This document shows, in pieces, positions 1 through 8,258 of a stretch of DNA of 64,000 nt. The notes beneath the pieces were generated by a model. That model saw only the letters and a program-made list of their open reading frames with translations, had not been told where the DNA came from and did no database searches. A program made the position numbers and the translations under genes. The stretch is taken from the NCBI RefSeq assembly GCF_014641195.1, contig NZ_BMHQ01000005.1, positions 124,001 through 188,000 of the forward strand. The letters are read 5' to 3'. Numbering within the stretch: position 1 is the stretch's first letter; each line of letters starts with the position of its first letter. The stretch comes from Marinithermofilum abyssi (GTDB lineage Bacteria; Bacillota; Bacilli; Thermoactinomycetales; DSM-45169).

Positions 1-2087
1 ACAAGAGCATTTTTTGCAAGCGCAAAGCTGGGTGCCGCCAACTCTGGTGAAACTTGTCCCGCTTCATCGATAATTAGGAGGTCGATAAATTCTGTCAGAT
101 AATCTGGATCAGTTCCTTTTCCGCGTTCTTTAGGTTTGTAACCACAGAACCACTTAGGAATCTTGTAAACGGTGGACACCATGCATGGAGTTAACTTCGC
201 GTAACGATGCCATTGTTTTTTTAGATTAGATGGCGACTTGCTTTTGTGAAGGGGCTTTTTCATCTCCAAAAGCCATCGTCCCTCCCAGTAATGGGTGGCC
301 AGCTGAAAAGCTAGGAAACGTAGGCTGGTATCGAGTTCAGAAAGAATCTTGTCCGCTCGAATTTGGTATTGATCGTTCCATTGATGAAGTCGCCTTTCTG
401 TCTCATGGATCTCCTTACTTAAGTCCTTCAGTTCACGATGCTTTTCTACTGCTATACATTCTTCCTTAGTGTGTTTTTGAAGGCTCCGGTCGATAGCGGC
501 AGTAACCTCATCCGCAGAATAGGAGGTGACCTGAATCCACTCACTATGTTGGAGGGCAAAGGATTCGTTTCTTCGTAAGATCCTGTTGTTCATTCCGGGA
601 AGGAAAATAAGCCATTTCCACCAGAGAGGTTCCCGATTTTGATACTCATTCCACTTCGTCTTCAGATCTGAAAAAACGCTTTTTAATTCCCTTGCTTTAA
701 CAGCCTGTTCCTTCCACTTTGTCACTTTGCTTTGAAGATCCTCGATGGAATTATTAAATTCTTGTTTCAACAAATCCTGGTGGTCTTGGTGTTTGAAAGA
801 TATGAGAAGTCCTTCATGAATCGCACTACAAACTTCATTAAGCTCCTTATTCAGGAGTTTGACCGCTTCTTCGACACTATTCACCGTGTGTCCCTGATAC
901 GCAGAAAACTCCTTTAAAAAATGAGCCTCTAGTTCGGGAAGACGACCAGCAGCTTCGAGGCCTTCCATAAAGTTCTCGCCTTTTTCACTGACAATCTGGT
1001 ATTGTTCTCTCTCTTGGCGATTCAACTTCATCAGCTGGGTATTGGATGGAAAGTAAAGAGCATAACTTTGTAAACCAGGAATCCACCTTCCCTTAAGACG
1101 TTCAGTTTTTTTTGCCCAAACTGTACCCTTCTTAGATACTTTTTCTCCAATCTTCCCAAAGCTTTCAATCACATTAGTGATCGCTTTGTTGTTAGTCGAA
1201 GTTACAACCATAACAGGCGGATGATTTGACTCTTTTGCCGCTGCTTCTACCCATAACGAAGCGATAACATTTTGAATTAAACTCGTTTTGCCGGTTCCGG
1301 GTGGACCGTTTACCGCCAACATTTCACCTTGATTTAATGAAAAAAAGTGATGGAGTGCTTTCCTTTGCCCAGATGAAAGGGGATATTTGTCATTCATTTG
1401 TCCCACATGGCGATCCGAATGCGTAAATGATGATTTTAGCAAATCATCTTTTTTCTCTGCCTCAAGCGATAGATAGTTTTTTAATAGGGTCGGCATATTT
1501 TCCGAAGACAATAAACTCTCATAGAGTTCTATCAATTCCCTATGAGGACCACTTCCCTGTTTGGGAACCACCCAGACCTCCTCACTTTGGCGATAATTCT
1601 CCACCATAAACCTTTGATATTGCTGACCAGTAACATGTTTGAAAAGCTTCTCCGCATAATGAATGGCTAGCTTCCAATTCCCTTCTACTGTATACGGATG
1701 TTGTTCCAGAAACTTTTCGTAATCCTCTAAACTCCCCAATACTAGGTGATTACCGGTTGTCGGTTCCAGATGTTCACGAATAATATACGGTGGTCGACGA
1801 AGGTTAGGCAATAACCTTCTTTCGTCTAATCGAGCGGGAAGAAAAAGAGGGGCTAAGATATTCTCTTTGGAATTACGCAGGAAGACCGGACAGATATGGA
1901 GTTCTTTTTCTCCCTCCAGGTCCTTCATCTTCTCTTCAAGGAGTAACAAGGTATCTTCGGATAGTTCCCCCCTCAAAAATTCCTGTACTGGGATATGTAT
2001 TCCATCATCTTTATTTGGCATCTGACTTCCCTGTTGGTCCTGAAAGCTACGCAAAAAATATCTTAGGCGATTTTTCTCCTTGTCCAT
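1..2087 (-). CDS. SF1 (Upf1/Dna2-like) DNA/RNA helicase, C-terminus off the window
   Basis: About 695 residues are readable on the minus strand from an ATG at 2087, preceded by a purine-rich GGGAGAGGG site; the 3' part lies beyond the left edge. A Walker A motif GPPGTGKTS sits near residue 260 and a DEAG-type Walker B (LLIIDEAGQVSPELA) near residue 667. The roughly 400 residues between them, rich in Glu, Lys and Leu, look like the coiled-coil insertion common in AAA_11/AAA_12 superfamily 1B helicases. From family knowledge it should be an ATP-driven helicase or translocase. It stands just upstream-facing of a UvrD-like helicase gene on the same strand (gap 34 bases), so the two are probably co-transcribed. 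Substrate and pathway are unknown; repair or phage defence are possible. Confidence 0.8.
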   Translation of the reverse strand, partial: MDKEKNRLRYFLRSFQDQQGSQMPNKDDGIHIPVQEFLRGELSEDTLLLLEEKMKDLEGEKELHICPVFLRNSKENILAPLFLPARLDERRLLPNLRRPPYIIREHLEPTTGNHLVLGSLEDYEKFLEQHPYTVEGNWKLAIHYAEKLFKHVTGQQYQRFMVENYRQSEEVWVVPKQGSGPHRELIELYESLLSSENMPTLLKNYLSLEAEKKDDLLKSSFTHSDRHVGQMNDKYPLSSGQRKALHHFFSLNQGEMLAVNGPPGTGKTSLIQNVIASLWVEAAAKESNHPPVMVVTSTNNKAITNVIESFGKIGEKVSKKGTVWAKKTERLKGRWIPGLQSYALYFPSNTQLMKLNRQEREQYQIVSEKGENFMEGLEAAGRLPELEAHFLKEFSAYQGHTVNSVEEAVKLLNKELNEVCSAIHEGLLISFKHQDHQDLLKQEFNNSIEDLQSKVTKWKEQAVKARELKSVFSDLKTKWNEYQNREPLWWKWLIFLPGMNNRILRRNESFALQHSEWIQVTSYSADEVTAAIDRSLQKHTKEECIAVEKHRELKDLSKEIHETERRLHQWNDQYQIRADKILSELDTSLRFLAFQLATHYWEGRWLLEMKKPLHKSKSPSNLKKQWHRYAKLTPCMVSTVYKIPKWFCGYKPKERGKGTDPDYLTEFIDLLIIDEAGQVSPELAAPSFALAKNAL

Positions 2088-2121
2088 AGTCCCTCTCCCT
2101 TATTTCTTTTAGTGTTTGCTC

Positions 2122-4500
2122 TTAATCCACTTTCAATAGTTTTAGTTTTAGCTCCTTAATAAATTCTGATCGTGGAGATGGTTTCCCCTGCATTGTATCT
2201 GGTAATGTTACATAGACGTTTTTCCTTGCTCTAGTCACTGCTACATACATTAAGCGGCGCTCTTCTTCAATTGTAGTCGGAGGTTCTGCTTTTTCTCTAC
2301 ACACCTGTAAATTAACATCTTTCTTCGCTACAGCTTGTTTATGGGGAATCCCTCCATCGTAAGCCCCAATAACAAACACGTTGTCAAAAGCCAGTCCTTT
2401 GCTTTTGTGAATAGTAAGAAGATATAAAGCATTAATCTCTCCCTTATTGTATTGCTTCATCCGTTGTGCCATCGTCTTTTTCTTCTCGACCAGCTGTAGA
2501 TAATATTGATATAACTCAGGCCAAGTATTACGTGCCTCACAATCAGATTGAATCCAGCTGATTTCCTCTGGGACTAATTCCTTCTTAACTTTTGGGAATT
2601 GAACGTACCATTTAGCTAAATTGCTCATGGCCACTTTTTTACCCTGTGATGCTCGTCGTAAAAGCTTAATGTACTTTTCTAAAGGTTCAATGGCATTAAA
2701 ACGCTTTTTATTCTCCTTTACAAATTGAACAAAAGCTTCACACCACTCATCCTCCTTTAGTGATTCCATCTCACTTTGAAAAGCTCTTAATTTATCTCCT
2801 GATAGGAAGTAATCGTAGCTAGCTTGTTTAAAGATCTTCTGCCAGGAAAATGAAGGATCTTCCTTTTTCTCTAATAAGCTAATCCAGGCTTCAAAGGTAA
2901 ATTTAAAACCCTTTAAGTTGAAGCTACCTAACATGTCTTCTGCTTCAATGACATAGGGAATATCTCTTTGGTTCAAGGCTTGTAGGAGGCTTTGTAGCTG
3001 ACCACTAGAGCGGTATATGACAACACTAACAGTATAGTTAGGGCTTTCCCTGGTTTCCCCCTGAACAAATGGGGTTTTAGCTCCTAGCTTCTCACACTGA
3101 TCTAATATCCAATGTGCTTCCTTGATGCTATCTGGCAAGACAACCGTTAATGCATCACCTTTATTTTTATGGAAGGGCTCCATGGATTTTTGTACCCGAT
3201 CATGAGCATTTTGGGCAATAATACGATTACCAGCGTTAACGATCTTCCGGATGGACCGATAATTAATCATTAGTTCTACAGTATGAGTAGGATATGTTTG
3301 ATCAAACTCCTTAATATATGTAGGATCAGAACCTCGGAAAGCGTAAATGCTCTGATCGTCATCACCTACGATAATCAACTTAGCTGCTCCGTTTAACTCT
3401 GGTGGCGTAATAAGTTTCACAATCTCCATCTGTAGTGGATTGGTATCTTGAAACTCATCTATAAAAAGGTATTGAAACTTGCCTTGGATAAACTCTCTTG
3501 CTTCAGGATACTTTCTTAACGCTTTATGTAAATTAACTAGATAATCATCGTAGATGGTGATGTTATTTTCTTGCCGGATACGATGCATCTCTGTCATCAT
3601 GGCGTAGAACCGATCACTAATGGGTTCTGTAGGATGGGATTCTAACGAATCAAAGTGCGTGGCGATGGCTTCCCGCATCTTTTCCGGCGAATAACCCATA
3701 TTTGTCCAGAAGGAAATCCGTTCAAAAATATCTTTATCTCCATAGTCATTGAATTGATGGAGCTTATATTTGGATATCAGTTCTCGAAGCAGTTTTCGAT
3801 ATTGACTTTCCCCCTCATCCGGATTGCCCCCCTGAATGCCGATGTTCCGAACGGCAGGGAAACGGTTTTTTAATTCGTTAAACAACCGAATGAATGTACT
3901 GTGAAAAGTTCCTATGGAGATTTGGCACTTGTCCGTACCGAGGAATTGGTGCACTCGTTGCTCCATTTCTTCAGCCGCTTTGCGGGTAAAGGTGATCATA
4001 CCGATACGGTTTTCATCTACCCGCTCTATCGTGGCTAGATAAACTGCTTTAGCACAAATTGTTTCTGTCTTCCCACTTCCTGCTCCAGCGATGATTCGTA
4101 GATGCCTGTCCATTCTATAACGAATGGCTTCTATTTGATTGGCGTTAAAAGGATTTCCTTTAATAAGTTCCAAACGTTCAAAAAAACTTGCGTCCCTATC
4201 ATACTCGCTTATAGAGCTACTGAGATCCTTTTTAGGCTCGAGCTTGCCAAACCGATCTTCATAGACCTTGATTTTTTCTATTTGCTTTTCGTAAGTACGT
4301 AAAGTAGATCGAAGCTGCTTTAGGAGCACCTCTTTTTCATTACTGTCAGAATGAACAAGCTGTTGTAGTTGCTCTAATACCTCTTCCTTTTCCCTTACTA
4401 ATTCCCTCTGTGTTTTTTGAGCTTCTTGAAGTTGTTGTTTTAGTGTTTCAATCTCTTTTTTTGCTTTATCCATCCCTGTAAGACGATCTAATAACCTCAT
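2122..4500 (-). CDS. UvrD/Rep-family superfamily 1A DNA helicase with N-terminal coiled coil
   Basis: The 792-residue product begins at the ATG at 4500, seven bases after a GGAGGG site; an upstream in-frame ATG lacks one. The first ~90 residues are a Lys/Glu/Gln-rich coiled coil. All UvrD motifs follow: AGAGSGKTET (Walker A), TFTRKAAEEM (Ia), LFIDEFQDTNPLQ (II), GDDDQSIYAFRGSDP (III), NYRSIRKIV (IV), LLTIHKSKGLAFDNVFV (V) and YVAVTRARKNVYV (VI). It is therefore an ATP-dependent 3'-5' helicase of the UvrD/PcrA class by family knowledge. It lacks the usual very long accessory subdomains of AddA/RecB and has no nuclease end. The unusual N-terminal coiled coil and the adjacent Upf1-like helicase distinguish it from housekeeping PcrA. 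Confidence 0.93.
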   Translation of the reverse strand: MRLLDRLTGMDKAKKEIETLKQQLQEAQKTQRELVREKEEVLEQLQQLVHSDSNEKEVLLKQLRSTLRTYEKQIEKIKVYEDRFGKLEPKKDLSSSISEYDRDASFFERLELIKGNPFNANQIEAIRYRMDRHLRIIAGAGSGKTETICAKAVYLATIERVDENRIGMITFTRKAAEEMEQRVHQFLGTDKCQISIGTFHSTFIRLFNELKNRFPAVRNIGIQGGNPDEGESQYRKLLRELISKYKLHQFNDYGDKDIFERISFWTNMGYSPEKMREAIATHFDSLESHPTEPISDRFYAMMTEMHRIRQENNITIYDDYLVNLHKALRKYPEAREFIQGKFQYLFIDEFQDTNPLQMEIVKLITPPELNGAAKLIIVGDDDQSIYAFRGSDPTYIKEFDQTYPTHTVELMINYRSIRKIVNAGNRIIAQNAHDRVQKSMEPFHKNKGDALTVVLPDSIKEAHWILDQCEKLGAKTPFVQGETRESPNYTVSVVIYRSSGQLQSLLQALNQRDIPYVIEAEDMLGSFNLKGFKFTFEAWISLLEKKEDPSFSWQKIFKQASYDYFLSGDKLRAFQSEMESLKEDEWCEAFVQFVKENKKRFNAIEPLEKYIKLLRRASQGKKVAMSNLAKWYVQFPKVKKELVPEEISWIQSDCEARNTWPELYQYYLQLVEKKKTMAQRMKQYNKGEINALYLLTIHKSKGLAFDNVFVIGAYDGGIPHKQAVAKKDVNLQVCREKAEPPTTIEEERRLMYVAVTRARKNVYVTLPDTMQGKPSPRSEFIKELKLKLLKVD

Positions 4501-4905
4501 TATAACCCTCCAAAAGTCAATGGGCTTTTTATTTATCATAACAAGTAAGTAAACGGATTTATATATATATTTCTAAATTTCAATTGAATTTTAACTAAGT
4601 CCCTCTAGACAGGAGACTTCATTCGAGAGCCATTGCGATGGGGCACTTTTCCGTCTGTACCTTAAAGCTATGGACCGATATTCGTTACACCATCTGAAAA
4701 TTGTGGTTCCGGTGCTAGATTTGATAATGTGGTAGGAGAGCTACCTAGACGGTACTCAAATTTAAAGTCGTAGTATATGATCAGAATGGATCAGATGGGG
4801 ACTGCTCAGACTTCTCCACCAACAAGAAGCGCTGCCGACTCCGGAGATCCATATGTTTTGGATACGGATAGCCATGATTGGTCCTGTGAGTAAGTACCTT
4901 ACTAA
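4501..4905. other. Intergenic region, no gene recognised
   Basis: About 400 bases between the UvrD-like gene and the terminator of the immunity gene. The part next to the helicase (4540-4590) is AT-rich and could hold its promoter. I found no convincing reading frame, RNA gene or repeat in the rest. Confidence 0.4.
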
Positions 4906-4947
4906 CAAAAAAGAAACCGGGAAGTTTTTTCTTCCCGGTTTCTTTTT
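4906..4947. terminator. Bidirectional rho-independent terminator
   Basis: Perfect 12-bp stem GAAACCGGGAAG / CTTCCCGGTTTC at 4913-4942 with a six-T loop and T or A runs on both sides. It lies ten bases past the stop of the immunity gene and would end the toxin-immunity transcript. Confidence 0.9.
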
Positions 4948-4956
4948 GCAAACAAC

Positions 4957-5436
4957 TTAATGATTCTCGAAATCCTCTAAATCCTTCCATTGTCGATCAT
5001 GTAGATCAAAACCTTCACCTGTATCATGAAAATGTACACAGCATTTAATCGGAAACTTTTTGCCCCCCGCCTCTTCAAAACAGTCGGCAAGCCACTCGTA
5101 CATTCGTTCTTCTGCATATTTGCTAAACTCTATTTCTGTATCGATATCCTGTTTATATACATACCTTGGAATGTACTCAAAGAAATCAAACCCGAAATCA
5201 ACTATAGCAGATCCAATAAACTCACCTTTTGCGTTATACTGAATTTCTTCATCTAAATACTTAAACTGACTAATTTGAATACCAAAAATACCACTATCTC
5301 CTTGCACCTCAAAAAGGAGAATTCTCGTGTCCGGATGAAGAGGATATTCGAACAAATTCTTCAGTTTTTTGACTACCTCTTCTTTATTTTCTACCAACAC
5401 TCTTTCAATATTGGCCTTTACTGTTTCTGGTACCAA
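4957..5436 (-). CDS. Putative immunity protein for the adjacent WHH nuclease toxin
   Basis: The 159-residue acidic soluble protein starts at a TTG eight bases after AGGAGGAG. It has no signal peptide or membrane segment. It is rich in Glu and Asp and aromatic residues (for example GFDFFEYIPRYVY). I do not recognise a named family. The immunity role is inferred from position: the gene starts 20 bases after the stop of a lipoprotein toxin with a C-terminal nuclease end, shares its transcript, and has the size and acidity usual for inhibitors of basic nuclease domains. An unrelated small cytoplasmic protein remains possible. Confidence 0.6.
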   Translation of the reverse strand: MVPETVKANIERVLVENKEEVVKKLKNLFEYPLHPDTRILLFEVQGDSGIFGIQISQFKYLDEEIQYNAKGEFIGSAIVDFGFDFFEYIPRYVYKQDIDTEIEFSKYAEERMYEWLADCFEEAGGKKFPIKCCVHFHDTGEGFDLHDRQWKDLEDFENH

Positions 5437-5455
5437 TAAAAACTCCTCCTACACA

Positions 5456-7315
5456 TTAATTTCGCCTTTCATTTCCTCCGCCCCAGATTTCCCTTCCTCC
5501 TACATGCTTTACATAGCCATGAACTCGAGACTTAACTAATAACATTTTTCCTCGGTCTTGATGGTGATGCCAAGTATACCCAACTGGGTCTTCCCCTGAT
5601 TGAATCCATTTATAGTTTGCTTTACGGAACTTATCTAAAATTTGTTCATCGGATATTATCCGATTATACAGCTCCTCACTGCCGAGTCCTTTTTCAAGTA
5701 GATCTCGTTCCTCTGGCTTAATGTATCTTTGTAAATCAGGATTTTCTTTCAAGAACCTCCCTAGTTTTCTATATCCAGGGTAATTTTTATCACCAACCCC
5801 TTTTTGGATAACCTCTAAGAAACCTTCATCTATTTTTCTTATAAGATCCTCGTCTTTTGTCATTTGCAAATATACATCTTTGTTTAGGACTACAAACTGC
5901 TCTTTGTCTTTTGCAAACCAAAGCTCCTTATCCAATTTTAGATCAATGGCTTTCCACTGCTCAAATTTCGGAAAACCGTTATCATCAAACGGAACACGTA
6001 TGGTTTCTCCATTTACTTCTGCTCGGTAAAATTGACCAGCATACTTTCCGTTATACAGTGTTCTTTCTTTTCCTTTCCAATTTATATATCTCCAGCGAAT
6101 CTCACCGTTAACTTCTTTTGTAAATGTCTGTCCCGCTCTTTCGTCAATAACTACCTTTGGGTATTGCTTCGTAGCCCCGCCCTTGATAAAGGAGACAAAT
6201 TTACCGCTCGGCCCATCTGCGCTAACGACAGCGTGCTGACCAATTTCTTGAATACCTTTTGGTAGTAAAGAAACCAGCTTCTTGCCGTGGTCGGTAAAGT
6301 TCCCAAAGCCAAAACTGAGAAGGCCTGCTAAAGCTCCTACAAACAAAACCTGCTTCCAGTTGACCTCACCTTTACGTAGCCATTGGAAGGAAGCCTCATC
6401 GCTAGCTCCACCGGTGGATCCAGCTGTAAACCTTGGGAACCATCGGCCTAACCAGGAGGAAGAAGATGCAAAAATTCCCAAGACACGAGCTGTAGTGGCA
6501 AATACTCCTAAACTGATTAGGCCCGCTATACCGCCGTAAATGGCATCCGTTGCAATGTCTACAGGAGGGGCACCATCCAAGGCGCCTGTGAGACCGCCGA
6601 AGGCCATGCCGATGGCCATTGACCATCCGATCACAGGAAGGAGGAAAATCAAAACGATGGACAACAGCAACATGAAAATGGCCATTATCAATGAGAACAA
6701 ATCCAAAAGAGATAACCCTTTAGTGCAAGGATCTTCCGAAGCTATTGCCTGTTGGTCGCTTGAAGGACTGGAGACTTCCGCAACCACATTGGCCGCGGTA
6801 TGTACTAAATATCCTTGCTGATGGTATATATCTTGGTACATCAACCCTTTTGGTTGAGGGAAAGGTTTGGGTTCTGGGAACTCCTTAGGTTCTGGAAACT
6901 CTTTGGGATCAGGTAACTCTTTGGGATCAGGTAAAGGTTTTGGTTTAGGCAATTCTTTGGGTTCCGGAAAATCTTTCTGTTCAGTTTGCTCCCCACCAAT
7001 ACAATCATCCAAGATAAAAGAAATTGTCGCTAGCGGATTTTGCATCATAGCAATGGGTAAATCCGAGGTCGGGGGATTTAACTCTGGCGGATTTAACTCC
7101 GGCGGGTTTAATTCCGGTGGGTTTAATTCTGGTGGATTTAGCTCCGGTGGATTTAGCTCCGGTGGATTTAACTCGGGTGGCTTCAGTTCCGGTGGGTGCA
7201 ACTCTGGTGGGTTAATCTCAGGCGCATCAGGGCAATCTACAGCCGCTTGCATCGGAGCACAACCACATAATACAAAAAAAAAGAGCAGAACAAAAAACCG
7301 TTTAAAATTCAACAA
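5456..7315 (-). CDS. Lipoprotein polymorphic toxin: proline repeats, membrane segments, C-terminal WHH nuclease
   Basis: The 619-residue product starts at TTG 7315 after AGGAGG. A signal peptide ends in a lipobox (VLCGC, Cys near residue 19). Next come about ten tandem NPPEL pentapeptides (residues ~30-85) and a second repeat of PEPKEF/PDPKEL type (~115-155), likely wall-spanning. Several hydrophobic segments (~205-350) follow. The C-terminal ~130 residues end in GYTWHHHQDRGKMLLV followed by spaced His residues and GGREIWGGG, the layout of the WHH/HNH-EndoVII toxin nucleases. I infer a cell-surface contact toxin that acts on nucleic acid in target cells. The fitted immunity gene follows in the same operon. 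The architecture (lipoprotein anchor, two proline repeats, pretoxin membrane region) is unusual for Bacillota toxins, which more often carry LXG or WXG100 ends. Confidence 0.82.
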   Translation of the reverse strand: MLNFKRFFVLLFFFVLCGCAPMQAAVDCPDAPEINPPELHPPELKPPELNPPELNPPELNPPELNPPELNPPELNPPELNPPTSDLPIAMMQNPLATISFILDDCIGGEQTEQKDFPEPKELPKPKPLPDPKELPDPKEFPEPKEFPEPKPFPQPKGLMYQDIYHQQGYLVHTAANVVAEVSSPSSDQQAIASEDPCTKGLSLLDLFSLIMAIFMLLLSIVLIFLLPVIGWSMAIGMAFGGLTGALDGAPPVDIATDAIYGGIAGLISLGVFATTARVLGIFASSSSWLGRWFPRFTAGSTGGASDEASFQWLRKGEVNWKQVLFVGALAGLLSFGFGNFTDHGKKLVSLLPKGIQEIGQHAVVSADGPSGKFVSFIKGGATKQYPKVVIDERAGQTFTKEVNGEIRWRYINWKGKERTLYNGKYAGQFYRAEVNGETIRVPFDDNGFPKFEQWKAIDLKLDKELWFAKDKEQFVVLNKDVYLQMTKDEDLIRKIDEGFLEVIQKGVGDKNYPGYRKLGRFLKENPDLQRYIKPEERDLLEKGLGSEELYNRIISDEQILDKFRKANYKWIQSGEDPVGYTWHHHQDRGKMLLVKSRVHGYVKHVGGREIWGGGNERRN

Positions 7316-7668
7316 AAATACCTCCTTTCTGATAACGAATTTAGTATAACTGATTAAATAATGTTAGATTAATAGTCTTATAGGATTAAAATGAAACAGC
7401 CAAGTAGGGTCTTACCTACTTGGCTTCGTCTTCGGAACTACAACCCCAAGCTATCTCATGTAAGCTATTTATCATATACGGCATCCCGTATATAGAAGTA
7501 CAACACAAAACACTAAACAAATTGAAGTAATCCAGATCGTATAAGGGCCTCAAAACTAGACTGAAAACGCATATCCATGATATCCTATGGATAGAAATAG
7601 TAACGGCGGCAGGGAGGAACCCCTACCGCCGGGTAGCTGCCGCAGACGAGCGGCCACAGTTCACAGGG
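7316..7668. other. Intergenic region with hairpins
   Basis: No gene is seen. It holds a 10-bp-stem hairpin at 7399-7424 (GCCAAGTAGG / CCTACTTGGC), a GC-rich hairpin at about 7604-7631 (CGGCGG...CCGCCG) and a small palindrome TATCCAT/ATGGATA near 7571-7592. The part next to 7315 carries the toxin promoter and ribosome site. Confidence 0.45.
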
Positions 7669-7714
7669 AAGTAACCCGCAGACCTTTGCCACAGGGGCGG
7701 GTTACTTCTTTTTG
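7669..7714 (+). terminator. Hairpin overlapping the 3' end of the small hydrophobic ORF
   Basis: An 11-bp stem AAGTAACCCGC / GCGGGTTACTT (7669-7707) is followed on the plus strand by CTTTTTG. It overlaps the stop codon of the minus-strand peptide gene, so a plus-strand RNA ending here would be antisense to that gene's 3' end. Confidence 0.55.
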
Positions 7715-7794
7715 AATGCCCGATACGTTACATAGACAGCCAATGCTTGAACAATTACACTAGCTACCTTGACAATCAGGCTAAGAAGCTCCAT
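7702..7794 (-). CDS. 30-residue hydrophobic peptide, possible type I toxin or holin-like
   Basis: Read by hand: a start ATG at 7794 follows GGGGTGAGG. The 30 residues form one membrane helix (LLSLIVKVASVIVQALAVY) with a basic tail ending FKKK. Short single-helix peptides with Lys tails are typical of TxpA/BsrG-like type I toxins and of holin-like peptides. A plus-strand hairpin terminator overlaps the 3' end, which fits a convergent antisense antitoxin RNA of the RatA kind. No promoter for such an RNA was clearly found, so the toxin role is inference. Confidence 0.45.
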   Translation of the reverse strand: MELLSLIVKVASVIVQALAVYVTYRAFKKK

Positions 7795-7895
7795 AAGCCT
7801 CACCCCCTCTCATGGAGGGTCGGTGTGGCCACCCGCCCTTGGCTACTACCATGGTCTATTTTACCATACCAATTCTTGGACGGGGACCCACCACA

Positions 7896-7925
7896 AAAAG
7901 CTCCCTCAGATTTGAGGGAGCTTTT
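7896..7925. terminator. Terminator of the parM-parR operon
   Basis: Eight-bp stem CTCCCTCA / TGAGGGAG (7901-7920) flanked by A-rich and T-rich tracts, directly after the stop of the ParR-like gene. It is probably bidirectional. Confidence 0.8.
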
Positions 7926-8246
7926 CTATTCCCATGAGCCAAACAACTCATCGCCACTCGCTTGTACCTCTTGAGAAGAGTCCGGTTGCGTTGTTTGCTG
8001 GGGCGGTGCCGCATTGGTTGTTTGTGGTTGAGTAGACACCACAGCAGGCGCTTGGTGTACTCTTTCCAAAGCATTTTTCTCAGCAGTTTCAATCAACTGT
8101 AAATAAAATCGTATGGCATTTTTGGTTAATGCGGAGTTTCCCCGTTTCTTTAATCCTTGGATAATATCCGCATCCTCTTCCCGATCCAGCTTCACGTTCA
8201 GATTAAAAGGTGTTTCCGTTGATCCCGCTCCTTTTTTCCTCGGCAC
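7926..8246 (-). CDS. ParR-like DNA-binding adaptor of an actin-type segregation system
   Basis: The 106-residue protein starts at GTG 8246; its GAGGTGA ribosome site overlaps the stop codon of the actin-like gene 13 bases away. Residues ~13-55 (FNLNVKLDREEDADIIQGL onward, then ALTKNAIRFYLQLIETAE) read as a strand followed by two helices, the ribbon-helix-helix pattern of plasmid ParR proteins. The C-terminal half is a Gln/Pro/Thr-rich linker ending in an acidic stretch that, by analogy, would contact the filament. The order here is actin gene first, then ParR, as in ParM-ParR operons. Confidence rests mainly on operon partnership. Confidence 0.72.
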   Translation of the reverse strand: MPRKKGAGSTETPFNLNVKLDREEDADIIQGLKKRGNSALTKNAIRFYLQLIETAEKNALERVHQAPAVVSTQPQTTNAAPPQQTTQPDSSQEVQASGDELFGSWE

Positions 8247-8258
8247 TTTTATATCACC

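Noticed and set aside
6867-7349. Plus-strand Gly/Ser/Asn repeat ORF opposite the toxin gene
   Set aside because: It is the antisense reading of the proline repeats; the minus strand has the lipobox, AGGAGG-TTG start and nuclease end.
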